Shown here: positions 22,715 to 35,831 of the stretch, in pieces
Numbering within the stretch: the first letter of the stretch is position 1
How the letters are laid out: every line of letters starts with the position of its first letter
NCBI GenBank assembly: GCA_012295275.1
Contig: CM022673.1
Span: forward strand, 11,574,288-11,638,287
Length of the DNA: 64,000 nt
Direction of reading: 5' to 3'
DNA from: Chrysomallon squamiferum
Lineage: Eukaryota; Mollusca; Gastropoda; Neomphalida; Peltospiridae
Program-made: the position numbers and the translations under genes
The notes under the pieces: generated by a model
What the model saw: the letters and a program-made list of their open reading frames with translations, nothing else
Database searches by the model: none
What the model was told of the DNA's origin: nothing

Positions 22715-25700
22715 ATGGCTGAACCAAGCGGCAGTCCGATCATTATTCTTTCAGAAGGTTTGTTATCTTTACACTAACATATGTTTAAAACACCCTTTAT
22801 TAGTTAGAGTTAAGACCAAGTAGATACTATTAGAACAATAAGAGTTTGGTTAACTTGATCATTGAACGAACATTCCAATTTTGAAAACACTGAAACTCAG
22901 AGTTAATTTGCAACAATTTAAGTAAAATAGTAGGCGGTTAAACCTTCCTTTATGCTCGAAAATGATAGTACACGCAGTTACTGCGTCTAACTAATGAAAC
23001 AAAATATTTCATTTGCGAAGATAATTTGAATAATGAACATATTTAGATAACAGTAAACAGGAATCTAAATCACTTATACTATAAATAAATTCAAATTCAG
23101 ACTGGTTTAGTAAACACGAACCCTTGTGACTCGTCACTTGTGATAATGATATTACAGAAAAATATTTAAAACATTTTTTTTTTGAAAATAAACCCACATT
23201 TACAACAACCCTTGGATGTATGAACAATGGAAATTCATAAATCACAAATTGACAAATTATTAATGAGTTTGGAAACAGGTAGGATTTAAAATATTGTTAT
23301 ATAACCTGTTCATTTCATATTCGTGTTGACAGATGTATAAATTCTTCTTTAAACTATTGTTATTTTATTATTATTATTATTATTTTTGTTTCACACAATA
23401 TTATTTACATCAGGAAATTATTTTTGAACTAGTTATCAGTATATGTTTCTTATTGACTGGGTGTTAAACATTTTTTAGAATGTTATACCCAAGAAATTAC
23501 TGACTGTCTGGTTATAAATACAGTTCACATGTTTTCCTTTTCCTGATATAATCGGAACTTATTTCAAAGATAATAAAATATTATTTAGACATACATGTTA
23601 GAATTAATGAATATTTACAAGTAAATGCATGAAATATCTATATTGTATTTATATTCACAGTTTCAGAATGAAATTACAAAACAAAGTGTATTTTGAAATG
23701 TGTTGGCTAAAATTAGAATTAGCATGTTATTCACAGATAGCTAAGTGAAAGGGTGAAAACACTGATAAATAATTTATATGGGAATATTATGTTTTAATGT
23801 TTGATTCAGACACAACAGTTTTTGAACAAGGAAGTTATTTGTTTTAAAAGATTGTTAAAATGTCACCAAGTACTTGTTGCTATGGTGTTGGCAAACAAAA
23901 GCAAATTATATAAAAAGGTATATGTGTGTTGCGTGTAAAATTTACTTACCTAAATAAACTTTTGTTTTCATTATAGGTTTAATAATGTCATTTAATTTCA
24001 AAACCTTTATTATGCTGACTACTTTTGAACTTTGTTTGAAATGTCACTGAAGGCTTTTGATAATACATGTGTTATACATTCTGGTTAGAGTCCATGGTAG
24101 GTTTGTATACTATTTGGTGTTAACATTAAATAACAAATAATTGTAAGATATCTTAAATTCAATTTAAATAAAGAAGAATTATAGTAAATTCCAATGAAAC
24201 ATTTTAATTATTATATACAGACAGCTATAAAACACTATGTTCCTCTGATATAAACCTACTTGGACACACAAATATGCACCTTTCATATGAAGTTACTCAT
24301 AATGGATGTTACTGTACAAACATCATCATCAATCTTTCTTTTTTCTTCTTTCTCTCTTTCATAACGTGGATAAAGCAATCAGGTAGGCAGAGTAAAATGG
24401 TTTGCTTTTCTGCAGTGTTCAAGTACAAGAAATATTACTAGGTGTAGGTTTACTATGGGTAATTGAAACCACAGTGTAATATATACAGAACATAAAGTAA
24501 GTATGGACAGTTCATTTGAAAAGACCTTTCATTAAACAACAATACTGAATAACAAGAATATGTTAAGTGTGTATGTGTAAAATATGTTTTAACGTAACAT
24601 ACACACAAAATACACAACACATGTATATACATTCTTACATATGCATGTATGTATACATGTTTAGGCAGACAGTACACATATACATCTTGGTTACACACAC
24701 ACACACTGACACATATATTTATATAAAAACACAAACAGAAATGCTGTTTTGAAAACACATAAACAGAACACCAATACACATATATTATGAATAAACACAT
24801 GTGTACATATACAGAATAGTTATAAAACCTTGAAAACGAAATAAACAGGATAACAACAACACAAAGCCTTCATAACAGTTTGACTACATAAACTGGTATG
24901 TGAGGTTGAGCTGAAGACTACAGTAAAGTTAGCCACTATTGATGTTATCACACAATGATAAAGACTGTATAAATTATAGCCAGTTATCTGCAAAAGCCAC
25001 ATTTGTTTTTATTAGTGATTTCTGCTGGGAAAACACTGTTCTGTTATTTTGTACACCCAACATACTCAGTTTAGTCCTTCTGGACTTGGCCAGTTTATTA
25101 GGAGTGGGCTGTAGCTCAGTTGTAGCATAATGCTTGTCTGAGGAATAATTTGTCTCAGGATCCATTCTTCTCAGTGGATCAATTACTGTCCAATTAATTA
25201 TAGTATGTTTGATGAATCACAAGTTACGACAGGAGTTTCCTGTGTGTGGAATTTGCCCAAAAAGTATCCCTTGCTGTTATTCAGTAAAAGATCATATAGA
25301 ATGATAGCAGTGGGTTTCATTTTTCCAGTTGTAGCTTAGCTATTGGAATTTTGATTTTGATGTGTGATAGGCTCTCAGATCAATACTCATCAGTGCATCC
25401 ACAGCTGGCATATAAAAACAACTGTTAATATAAAAATACATCACACATTTTTGTGACTTTAATTGTTTTTAATTATTAATTATTTATTTTTTATTATTAA
25501 TAATTGAAGTAACTATCATTCTTCTTTAGGATACAATAATAAATATTACAATAAATAAATAAATAAAAATAACCTTGTTAAATTTTTATGACTAATTCTG
25601 AATAAAACTAAACAGATAAAGAAATGCATGACTTTGAAATGTCAACACTGTAAATTAATAAATGATAGCAATAAATAAATATAAGTAGTAAATAAAAACA

Positions 25701-25875
25701 TTAATAAATATAGGTAATAAATAATCTTGTTTACTTGATTATTATTATTATTCTGAGTTTGTTCTATTTAAGACACAAACTATAGATAAACTGTCTTACT
25801 TTATGGCAATCAGCTGGCATCCAGGGGATGACACACCTAAAACATGTGTTGTCTATTTTTATTCCAGCAAAATGA

Positions 25876-25907
<32 letters not shown>

Positions 25908-27220
25908 CTGATTTTATCTCAAGTGTTCCAGTTTGAATAAAAAAAATAATACAAAAAAAAAAAAAAAAAATAATAATAATAATAATAATAAAAAAAATAA
26001 TTTAAAAAAATGATGCTATCGTCATTCTGAAATGTTGTTTAGAAAATAGGTTGGTATTGGGATGTTTACACAAAATCACATTTTTCAAACTGTTACAGAA
26101 GACCTTTCATGAAATGTAGTCATTTGGATGTGTTGTTATTTTTTCCCAAGAACAGTGTTTTTCAGGTAATATTTCTACAGTAATGATTATGAATTAGTAT
26201 TCTGTTGTAGCAGATATGTATATCGTTATTATTAATATTTGTTGAAAGATGGTGTTTAGAAGAAAATTTGCTATCTGTTATTGAAAAAAACAACAACACA
26301 AAAACAAACCCTGCTGGGTTTCACTTTTAAATGAATATTAAGCGACATTTTAAGTGTATCATCCTACAGAACAGGAGCTGGGAATCTTGATTCCTTGATC
26401 CATCATTCCTTAAGCAATATAACAAACAGAGAAGTGCATCCTATTTCCTATTATGTATTACATTCTTCATATTGTTCAATCAGTTACAGTTTCCTGTATT
26501 TATTTATAAACATGCACATGATCATGAATGTGATGCTATAAATATTTTTGTTCTGTGTTTGAACTGAATTCTATAATAATTGTGTTGCATTTAAAAAAAA
26601 TAGTTTCTTGGGCCTTTGTAAATTACTACCCTTAAATATTAAATAAATTTTAACGTAGATTTAGAGTTTTTAGATTTGATATATATACAATTAATCTTTG
26701 TCTGTGTGTTTGTGTATCTGTGTATGAATGTATTTATGTATGCATGTGTGTATAAGGTCTGGTATATATATAAAATACTAATAAAATAATATATAAAACT
26801 GTTGCTCAACTAAACAGGAACAAAAACTGTAAAACTAGTAATTAATATAGCTTTTTTTTTATTATTCCATGCACATAGAGACTATAGCGTGTAGTATTGA
26901 TTAATAGTTAATGACTGAGATGAAAAACCTGGAATATTATACAGCAATATTACACCACATCAGATACATATTTGTTTACCCAGTATTTCTGCTAGATGTT
27001 TTTCCAGTTTACATACAGCAGCTGGGTCTAGCAGATAAACACATTGATGAAATGATTCACACGCTGTTGTTAACTTAGTTACTGGTTCATTGTCTTTTTA
27101 AATTTTTTATTTATTTATTTTTTAGAAAGTTTAACTGTTAATAATTGTAAATATAAATAGGGTCTTTCATACTACTGGCTATGAATAATGTATTGTTTGT
27201 TGTTTATTTTGTGGGTTTTA

Positions 27221-27255
<35 letters not shown>

Positions 27256-27990
27256 TTATATCGAGAAAGTGGAAATAATAACTGTTTTAATGAGATGTTG
27301 ATACATTTTAATATTAATAGTTTTAAGTGTCAGCCATTATTGTATGTATATAGTATATGAATATGTCTGAATGTATGTATATGTATAGGGGTGTGTGGGG
27401 GGAGGCTATGTGAGTGAGTGTTTGAAGAGTTCAAATACACATACAAACACACACACACACACACACACACAAACACTAACATAGTGAGAAATCTTTTTAA
27501 TGAAATTTCCATCGAAAGGAAAGCACATAAATGAAAATCATGTGCTTTGATAGAAAGTTCATGTACACTGGCTTAATGGAAAGTAGTCTGTTGAACACTT
27601 ACATATATAAACACCAAACTTGCCTAATTACTCTTCATTCTTTCTGTGATGTCATGATCAGTATAAAAAAATTATTCATGCTGCTGTTACAAAGCTTAAA
27701 ACTGACAAACAATGTTTTGTAAATAGTATTTTTATATACTTAGATCAGTTGAGGTTGTTATGCACATAACTGTGTACGTAAAGCTTAAATGGAGTACAAT
27801 GTTATTGTTAATTTAGCTATGGAAATTTCTTTTTCATGTATACCTATTACACAAACTGGTTTAATAATGTTTTCCTGGATAACAATAGTGCTGATGTTGT
27901 TATGTGTATACCTGTATATAATGAGGCTTAAAATAGAAAATACATTAAGTTATTAATGGTTCTGGTCTAAAGATTTTTTTTTTCTTAATA

Positions 27991-28027
<37 letters not shown>

Positions 28028-28991
28028 CATCATCAATATTTTTGTTTTTTTTATTTTATTTTTTTTAAAATTAATATACATGAAATTTCTTGATTTTAAA
28101 ATCATGGTTTTGAATGTTCTGGAACAATTGCATTCATAAATCTTTGCTGTCGTTGAAGAGGTGCAGATTTATAGTGATTGTTACAGCCATCTGATCAATT
28201 TGGACATATAAAATAAATAATTAAAAGTAGATGAATAAGAAAACTGTATTTAAACATATCAGTCAGAAGTTACAAGTGACACAGCTTCTTGAATCAGGCA
28301 TCTCTGTATATTGTTCTTATGTTTTTATTTTACTGTATTATAATACAGCTCATGTATTATTTGGTTCTTTGTGGGGTTTTTTTTGTGGTTTTTTGAATAC
28401 TTTATAATCATATGTTTTTATAAACAGTAAGTTTCAGTCTCTAATCAACCACTTTACTTTGTGTGGTTGTCATGGTGATCAGTAGTTAATTTATGCAGAG
28501 TGTGGAACTGTTGATTGTTCCTTTGTTTTGCACACTTGTATTTCATAGCTGAGCAATCACTGTGTGAAAAAAATACTGTGAATTAATTAAATGTTTCATA
28601 ATACTAAGTTTATTAATTTACAGTGTTGACATTTCAAACTCATGCACTTCACACATAATGATGGAACAAAAAACAACAATCAGAAACCCCCAAATGATCT
28701 TGGGGATTACATTCACTGACTTGTAGCAAGAGCTCTTTCATAAGCACCTACCCACAGATAGCAAAACACATAAAATGGCCTGTTTGAAACTGATATAAGA
28801 TATGGGTTTGAATGGCAAATACATCCACAGGTAATAATAGATTTGAATATTTTATACAAGTCTTGACTTATGTTAACTGCCTTTCTCTTTTTATTGCAAG
28901 TGGTTAAAATCACCGTGATAATTGAAGGTGTGTGTGTTTGTATTTTATATATATCTATATAACTGAAGAATGTGTGTTTGTATTTTATATA

Positions 28992-29030
<39 letters not shown>

Positions 29031-29770
29031 GCTCCACATACACTTTTGACCCTTAATTTTATGGACTAATTGAGGTAAAGATGTCCAGAAAAAGCAAAAG
29101 TCTATCAAATTGCAAATGTAAACATTGACCCTAAAATGTACTGAAACATTATAATTACACATAACAGCTGTATAATACAGTAAAATAATAATCTAAGAAC
29201 AGTACACAGAGTTGCCTGATACAAGCAGTTGTATCACTTCTGACTGATACTAAGATGCACCTTTTGTCTTTTTTTTTTTCCTTGAAGCCATAGAAGCTAT
29301 TGTTAGTCACAGAAAATATTTGAGTAATTATAAAATGAGAAAAATAATGATTTGGAGGAAACGCTGTGCTGTGCTCACTCACAAATATTGACCATTCACC
29401 AACTGCTGTCTACCATGAGAAACAGCAGTAAGTTCAAATTGTTATCCTGAAATCGGAAAAACTGAGGTCCGTGAAATCAAGGGTCAGCAGTGTGTGTGTG
29501 TGTGTGTGGGGGTGTCTTGTTACTGGCTTTTATATTTCTTTTCGAAAATCCTGTCTGGAAATAAAAAGAAATAATGAAGGTTTTTTTTAAACAGTAAGTG
29601 TACCTATAATCTTAAAAATAAATTTCAGAACACTGTTTTATTTTTATTTTTATATCTCATTATTGCTTAAGGGGAAGCTGAGTGTTGGCTACAGGCTAAC
29701 ACAAATAAATGTTTGTTCTCCTAATTAAAACAAGTGACATTTCTGAATTGGTATATATGTATGTATATGT

Positions 29771-29818
<48 letters not shown>

Positions 29819-29899
29819 ATACTTATTATAAATTGTAGACCTATAGATATATCAGAAAAGGTATTTTATAATTTAACATAAAAGTCAGATTAAATAATT

Positions 29900-29948
<49 letters not shown>

Positions 29949-31291
29949 CACCAAAGATTTTCTTTTGTTTATGCATGGGTGCTATATAAAACATTCACTC
30001 ATTCATTTCTCTACCCATTTATCCACAAATCCATTATTCTATTTTTGTGTTTATTTATTTATGCCACCCATCCAGCCATTAATCCATAAATTCAGGCATG
30101 TATCCACTCATTTATTTACTCATTCTTACATTCATTCATTATTCATCCATCCATTCTTCCAGTCATTTACTGAAAGGGCCGTCGCTTACAACACATAATA
30201 ATAATCTATCCACACCAGGAAATATTTCTGGTTGTCAAAACCTTCATGACAATAACAACTTCAGCGTAGTGTCAGCTTGCACTGCTTGGGCTTTAAGTTT
30301 TTCCCCAGGAAAATTAGTGGACCAAGTCTGTTTTTCCCTTTGTGAGGCTTGGCTGTTCTCAGCAAGTTTTGTCTTTCAAGGAATTCTTGTTTAGCCAGGA
30401 ACACAAGCTGGAGGACTGGCAGGCTAGGTGGGCTGTCTCATGCTATCTACAATGTGTGTGTGTGTGGGGGTGTGTGTGCATGAGACCAGGATGAAGGCTT
30501 TGAAGCTATGAACAGGATGTTCACATTAAATTTTGTAGCACACTGTACAGAGTTCATGTAGACCTTTTTTTTTTTTTTTTTTTTTTTGTTGTTGTAATTT
30601 GGCCATTTAACCCTGGTAGTCATGTGATTGTGAATTTATATCCATATGTGTATATTTGTACAGTTGTGTGGGCAGCTATGGTATTGTGTAATGATTATGT
30701 TGGTGGCCTTGCACTGCTGGTTTAGTATGCAGTGTTGGGTAACATAGAGTACTGGTTAATATAAATTGGTTTGTGAGTTGTATAATAAACAGTTGTAGAA
30801 TATACAGAACTGATTAATGTAAAGTTCTGTGTAATACACAGTGTTGTATAATACACATTACTGACAAATATAAAATGTAAAATGCAGTGTTGTGTTTTTC
30901 ACATACCAGTGCTTATTACAAAGAGGTCTGTTACATTCAGTATGGTATGATGTTGTGAGCGTGTTACGTAACACACAGTGTGTGTGTGTGTGTGGTTGTC
31001 ATACAGCTGACATTCAGACAGTTTATTGAGCCATCCAGGGATTGATTTACTTTGTGGCATACTGCACAGTGTGTGGATACCCTTTGTGTGTGTGACCACT
31101 GTTTGTGTTACAACAAGATGTCTCGTTTGGACTGTATTGAAGTGTTCAGCAGTTCAGGTAGGATTTTACTGTTTTAGTACATATTTACTGACACAGTCTT
31201 GCCTTAATAACCCCATTTTGTGTGTGTGTCATTATATGAAAACTTGTATTTCAGTTTTATGTTGTGTTTATTGTATTTAAGTATGTATTTC

Positions 31292-31356
<65 letters not shown>

Positions 31357-31891
31357 TCACTGTATGTGAGTGTGTTTGTGTGTAACCATATACATATAAA
31401 TACATTTAATCATGTTTCTCAGGGGATTTAATCATGTTTCTTATTATTGATTGATTATTTTAGTGTAGTCTTTACATCCTGCTATACATATGGTATAATA
31501 TATTTGGTTTTCTTCACTATACACACAACAATACCTGTCTGTTTTTTTTTCTTTTTGTATGTGTGTTTATGAACATATCTATGTGGGTGGGGTATACTGT
31601 ATAAGTGTGTTAGGAACGAGTACTATTTCTGTACTACAGTTTTGTTTATCTAATCCTGAAACAAACACATTTTGTTGCTGAGTCATTTTAATATGGAAGA
31701 AAGATATTACAAAAACAAATGTATAAAATGTTTTTAAATTCATTAGTTAGTTCACATATGCACAGACACACACACAAGCACAGAAAGCATTAAAAGCTAT
31801 AATACATTAGTCTTTGACATTCATCTCCACATTTTTAAGCAGTTTTCTCTTTATTTATTTACTTATTTATTTATTTTTTTATTATTTTTTT

Positions 31892-31927
<36 letters not shown>

Positions 31928-33047
31928 TTTTCTTTATTTTCACAGTTCTTTTAAGGTTCATTTTGTCAAATATTTATTTTGGACGTAAGATTTCATTCAT
32001 TAAAGACCTTTCTGAAATACTGTGAATTAGACACATGGAAGTTTGTGTATGATATTCACCCTCTAAAATAAGACTGATATCATCTGATACATTTGTGATA
32101 AAAAAAAAGGCTCTGTGGTTATTTCCAGCTTTTATTGCAAACTGAGAGGAAAGGTAACTGTCAGGTGTACAGATGATGAAACATATTTAGAATTTATTTT
32201 AATAAAAATAATTATATAACCATAAATTGTGTAAATAATAAAAGTATTTTTTAATATTTTGTATTAAATACAGTAAATGTAATGCTGCTTATCTATGTAT
32301 GAGTGTATCAGTGTGTGTGTTTGAATGTATGGATGTATGAACATATGTAGCATTTACACAATTTGTGGTACAATATATAATTTTATTACATTGTTTTCAT
32401 TTTTAGTCATTTTCTGATATTAAGCTTTGTATTATTATTATTATTATTATTTCAGAAAACTTTTGGACTTATTTCTTTATTTTCCTGTTTGTTGTAATTA
32501 TTTTTTCCCAGCAATATTTTTAATGTTACAATACAAAATATGAGGGATAGGCTTATTATGAATTTAGGCTTAATTCATTAGATATATAGAAAAACAGTAT
32601 GATGCTTGTTCCTGGCAAATTATGGTAATTTGGTTCATGGAAGAAGCTGACAGCATGAAATGAGGAAGTAATTAAAAGACAGAAGGGATGGATGGGGGTA
32701 AAGCTAAATTACATTTCTTTTCATAATTCAGTTCACATTATTTTGAGGCATATAGTATACCTTATTAGTTTAGAATTTATTTCGAGGCATATAGTATACC
32801 TTATTAGTTTAAAATTTCTCTTACAATGGTAGGTTTCCTGAATGTGTGTGTGTGTGTGTGTGTTTATTCATAACTTGCAGATCAGATATAGAACAACGAG
32901 AATAGTTTTACATTCATATACATTAACAGCATATGTGCCAACTGTCACATGTTTAATAAAAATCAACTAATAGTGTGTGTTTGATCTTGCAGTTCACATA
33001 AAAATCCCATATACATACATATATAAATATATATATATATATATCAG

Positions 33048-33096
<49 letters not shown>

Positions 33097-34193
33097 TCAT
33101 ACATACCCATATACAGTTTATATACATGTGTACTTATGTATATGTTTGTTTGAACTAAAAGCCAAACCCTGACCTGGATAATATATTATTTTACCATAAA
33201 AAAAAAAATGTTTGTATCTAAGGCAACATGGATATTGTTTGGAATAACGTCAGTACAGTCTGAAATAACGTCATTACATCTAACTTGCATCACTGTCATG
33301 ATGTGTCCTAGGTGATTTGTGCTGGGCAACAAGCCTGTTGTTAGATTGCTAGCCTGTGCATGATGTTAATGAAACTGTCTCTAAGATTACAAGCTCGCTA
33401 CAAGGGTCTAGAACCTCTCTTTTAGGTTCGTTGCCATTAAACAACATCTGTCGTTGCATGGTCCAATCAGTACACTGCTGAGCACAAGGGGCTTCCGTTT
33501 GTTACATAATAGCGAAACCAATCATAATGATTACCTGGACTTGATATAGGTATATGATTCAGAATTATGTCTTCGTTGTTTGGCCTAAACAATAAATGAA
33601 TATTTGATCCCGATTATTATTAGGTGGTTTTTTTATGGATTGTTGTTGTTGTTGTTGTTGTTTTGGGGACTTTTTTGTTATTTTCCCAGTCTTTCTTCTT
33701 TTTTTTCTTTTTCTTCCTTTTTCCTTGATTAAGTAACATAATTAAATACAATTATTTAAACAAAAAATTTAATACATGTTATATATAAAAAAAAAATCAT
33801 TTATTCATGGTATGTATTACAATAATTATATCTATACTGGGAATCACATACTCACTATATTCAAAGCACTACCTCATTCTCAACAAGATTATAACTTCAT
33901 TATCTAGTGAAGTTTGCAATCAACACATTTTTACTCTGTCATAAATTGTTACTGGTAGTCAGTTATACAGTGTCATTCATCTGGTTAAAGAAAGTATTTA
34001 AAATAGATAACATACACTCATAAAAGCAGACACAATTTTTGTTTATATAAAATATAGATAGAAGATTAAAAATGTGTATTATGTGTATAATACCAGTCTC
34101 ACTGTTTGCACTTTTCTTGTCCTTATTTTTTGTCCATTAATGTATGTTTGAAGTTTAGTAATGTTGATAATTTACCTTTCATTTAGATTTCAA

Positions 34194-34254
<61 letters not shown>

Positions 34255-35780
34255 TAGTAGTAATAGTAACTAAAATAAAACTTGTTTTCAATAATGGTTG
34301 TTTTTGTTTCTGAGTAGACAAAAAAGTGGTAATTTTTGTTATTTATATTCCTGTGTCCATAATGTATTGCATTGATGGATCTATACTGTAGTGTATAGCA
34401 GTATCAGTATTATATTGTGGTATCTATATGGTATTGTAGTATCTATTGTATTGCATTATCTCTGTTCTGTTGTATTTTAGTGTCTGTTTTGTTTTGCTCT
34501 ATCTAGACTATATTGTAATACCTGTATTCTATTATGATTAGTATCGGTTTTGACATGAAGTATCGGTATTGTTCCTGATTCATGGGGCATTTTAATTTTT
34601 ATTTAAATGTCTTTTGCTCATTAATATATCTATGTTACATTCAGATTCAGAATGCCAAATAAAGTTCTTAAAAGAAAATTTGATTTCCTAGTAATCCACA
34701 AAACTGGATTTTGCTAAAAAAAACAAAGCAGTCACGTTGCATCTAAACCGTTTCCATGTGACTTAAAATTGTATCTCTAGTAATTACATTGTAACCTGTC
34801 TGAAAATGAAGTACAAATTTTCTTCGTGCAACCAAATGAAAAAAATATAATTAAATGTGAAACCTAGGAGACAAATAACATCTAGAAGAAAAAAAAAAAT
34901 TATCACTGTAACTATAGCAAGCAGTAATGTAATAACAAAATGAGATAAACAATTCATACAGTCAGTGTGTTTAAAGGTAGCAGTTTGTAGATTTTGTGTT
35001 TCATTATTGAAGTTTCTAGAGTTGGATGACAGAGGATTTTGGGCAGATACTCAAAATAGACTTACCCCCACTAGAAACAGCACATGCTTTGAACAGATTC
35101 TCAAACTGAACTTGCCAAAAGAGGAATATTCTATTTTGAGTTAGTACTCAAATTCACTTTCTTACAGAGATGAGGACTCCTATTCAGTCTGTGTTTGGTC
35201 TTGAACCAAGCTACTACCAGGTGTTCAGACAGTTTATAGGTATGTTTATTAAGCTCTCTGTTCTGTCCTATCAGTATGTATTGATTGTGTATATATTATA
35301 TATTTCAGAACCATGTGTATTTGTAGATAAATGCATCTGCCATCTAACAATAGTATACTCTGTACATCTCTCATTTAACAATGGTATACTCTGTACATCT
35401 TGAATTTAACAATAGTATACTCTGTACATCTTGAATTTAATAATAGTATACTCTATATATCTCTCATTTAACAATAGTATAAATGTGTATTGGATGCAAA
35501 ACATATATGCACTATGAGGACCTGTACTTCATCTTCATGTCAGTGTGTTTGAGTGTGAGTCAATATTTAGGTACACTGGCAGTTAGGAAAAAGAAACATG
35601 TTGTGAGCAGTTTTCACAAACACCGATAAAAAATCTTATACTTTACTTCTCAGTCAAGCAGTCTGATGCTGAGCTAAAATTAATGTATTATTAAACAGAC
35701 TCTGTTACCTCAGTGATTATACTTCTGACAGGATGTAAACGCCTTCATCTAGGTGCTGAGTATTATTCAGAAGCATAAAT

Positions 35781-35831
<51 letters not shown>

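Noticed and set aside
29424-29440. ATGAGAAACAGCA|GTAAGT, another possible phase-1 mini first exon for the RING-PARP gene
   Set aside because: It codes only four residues, with no promoter-like context and no hydrophobic core. A match this short is likely by chance.
33362-33426. ATG followed by 19 codons and a donor-like TTTTAG|GTTCGT in the GC-richer island
   Set aside because: The frame ends in TAG before the donor, so it cannot be a coding first exon for the downstream gene.
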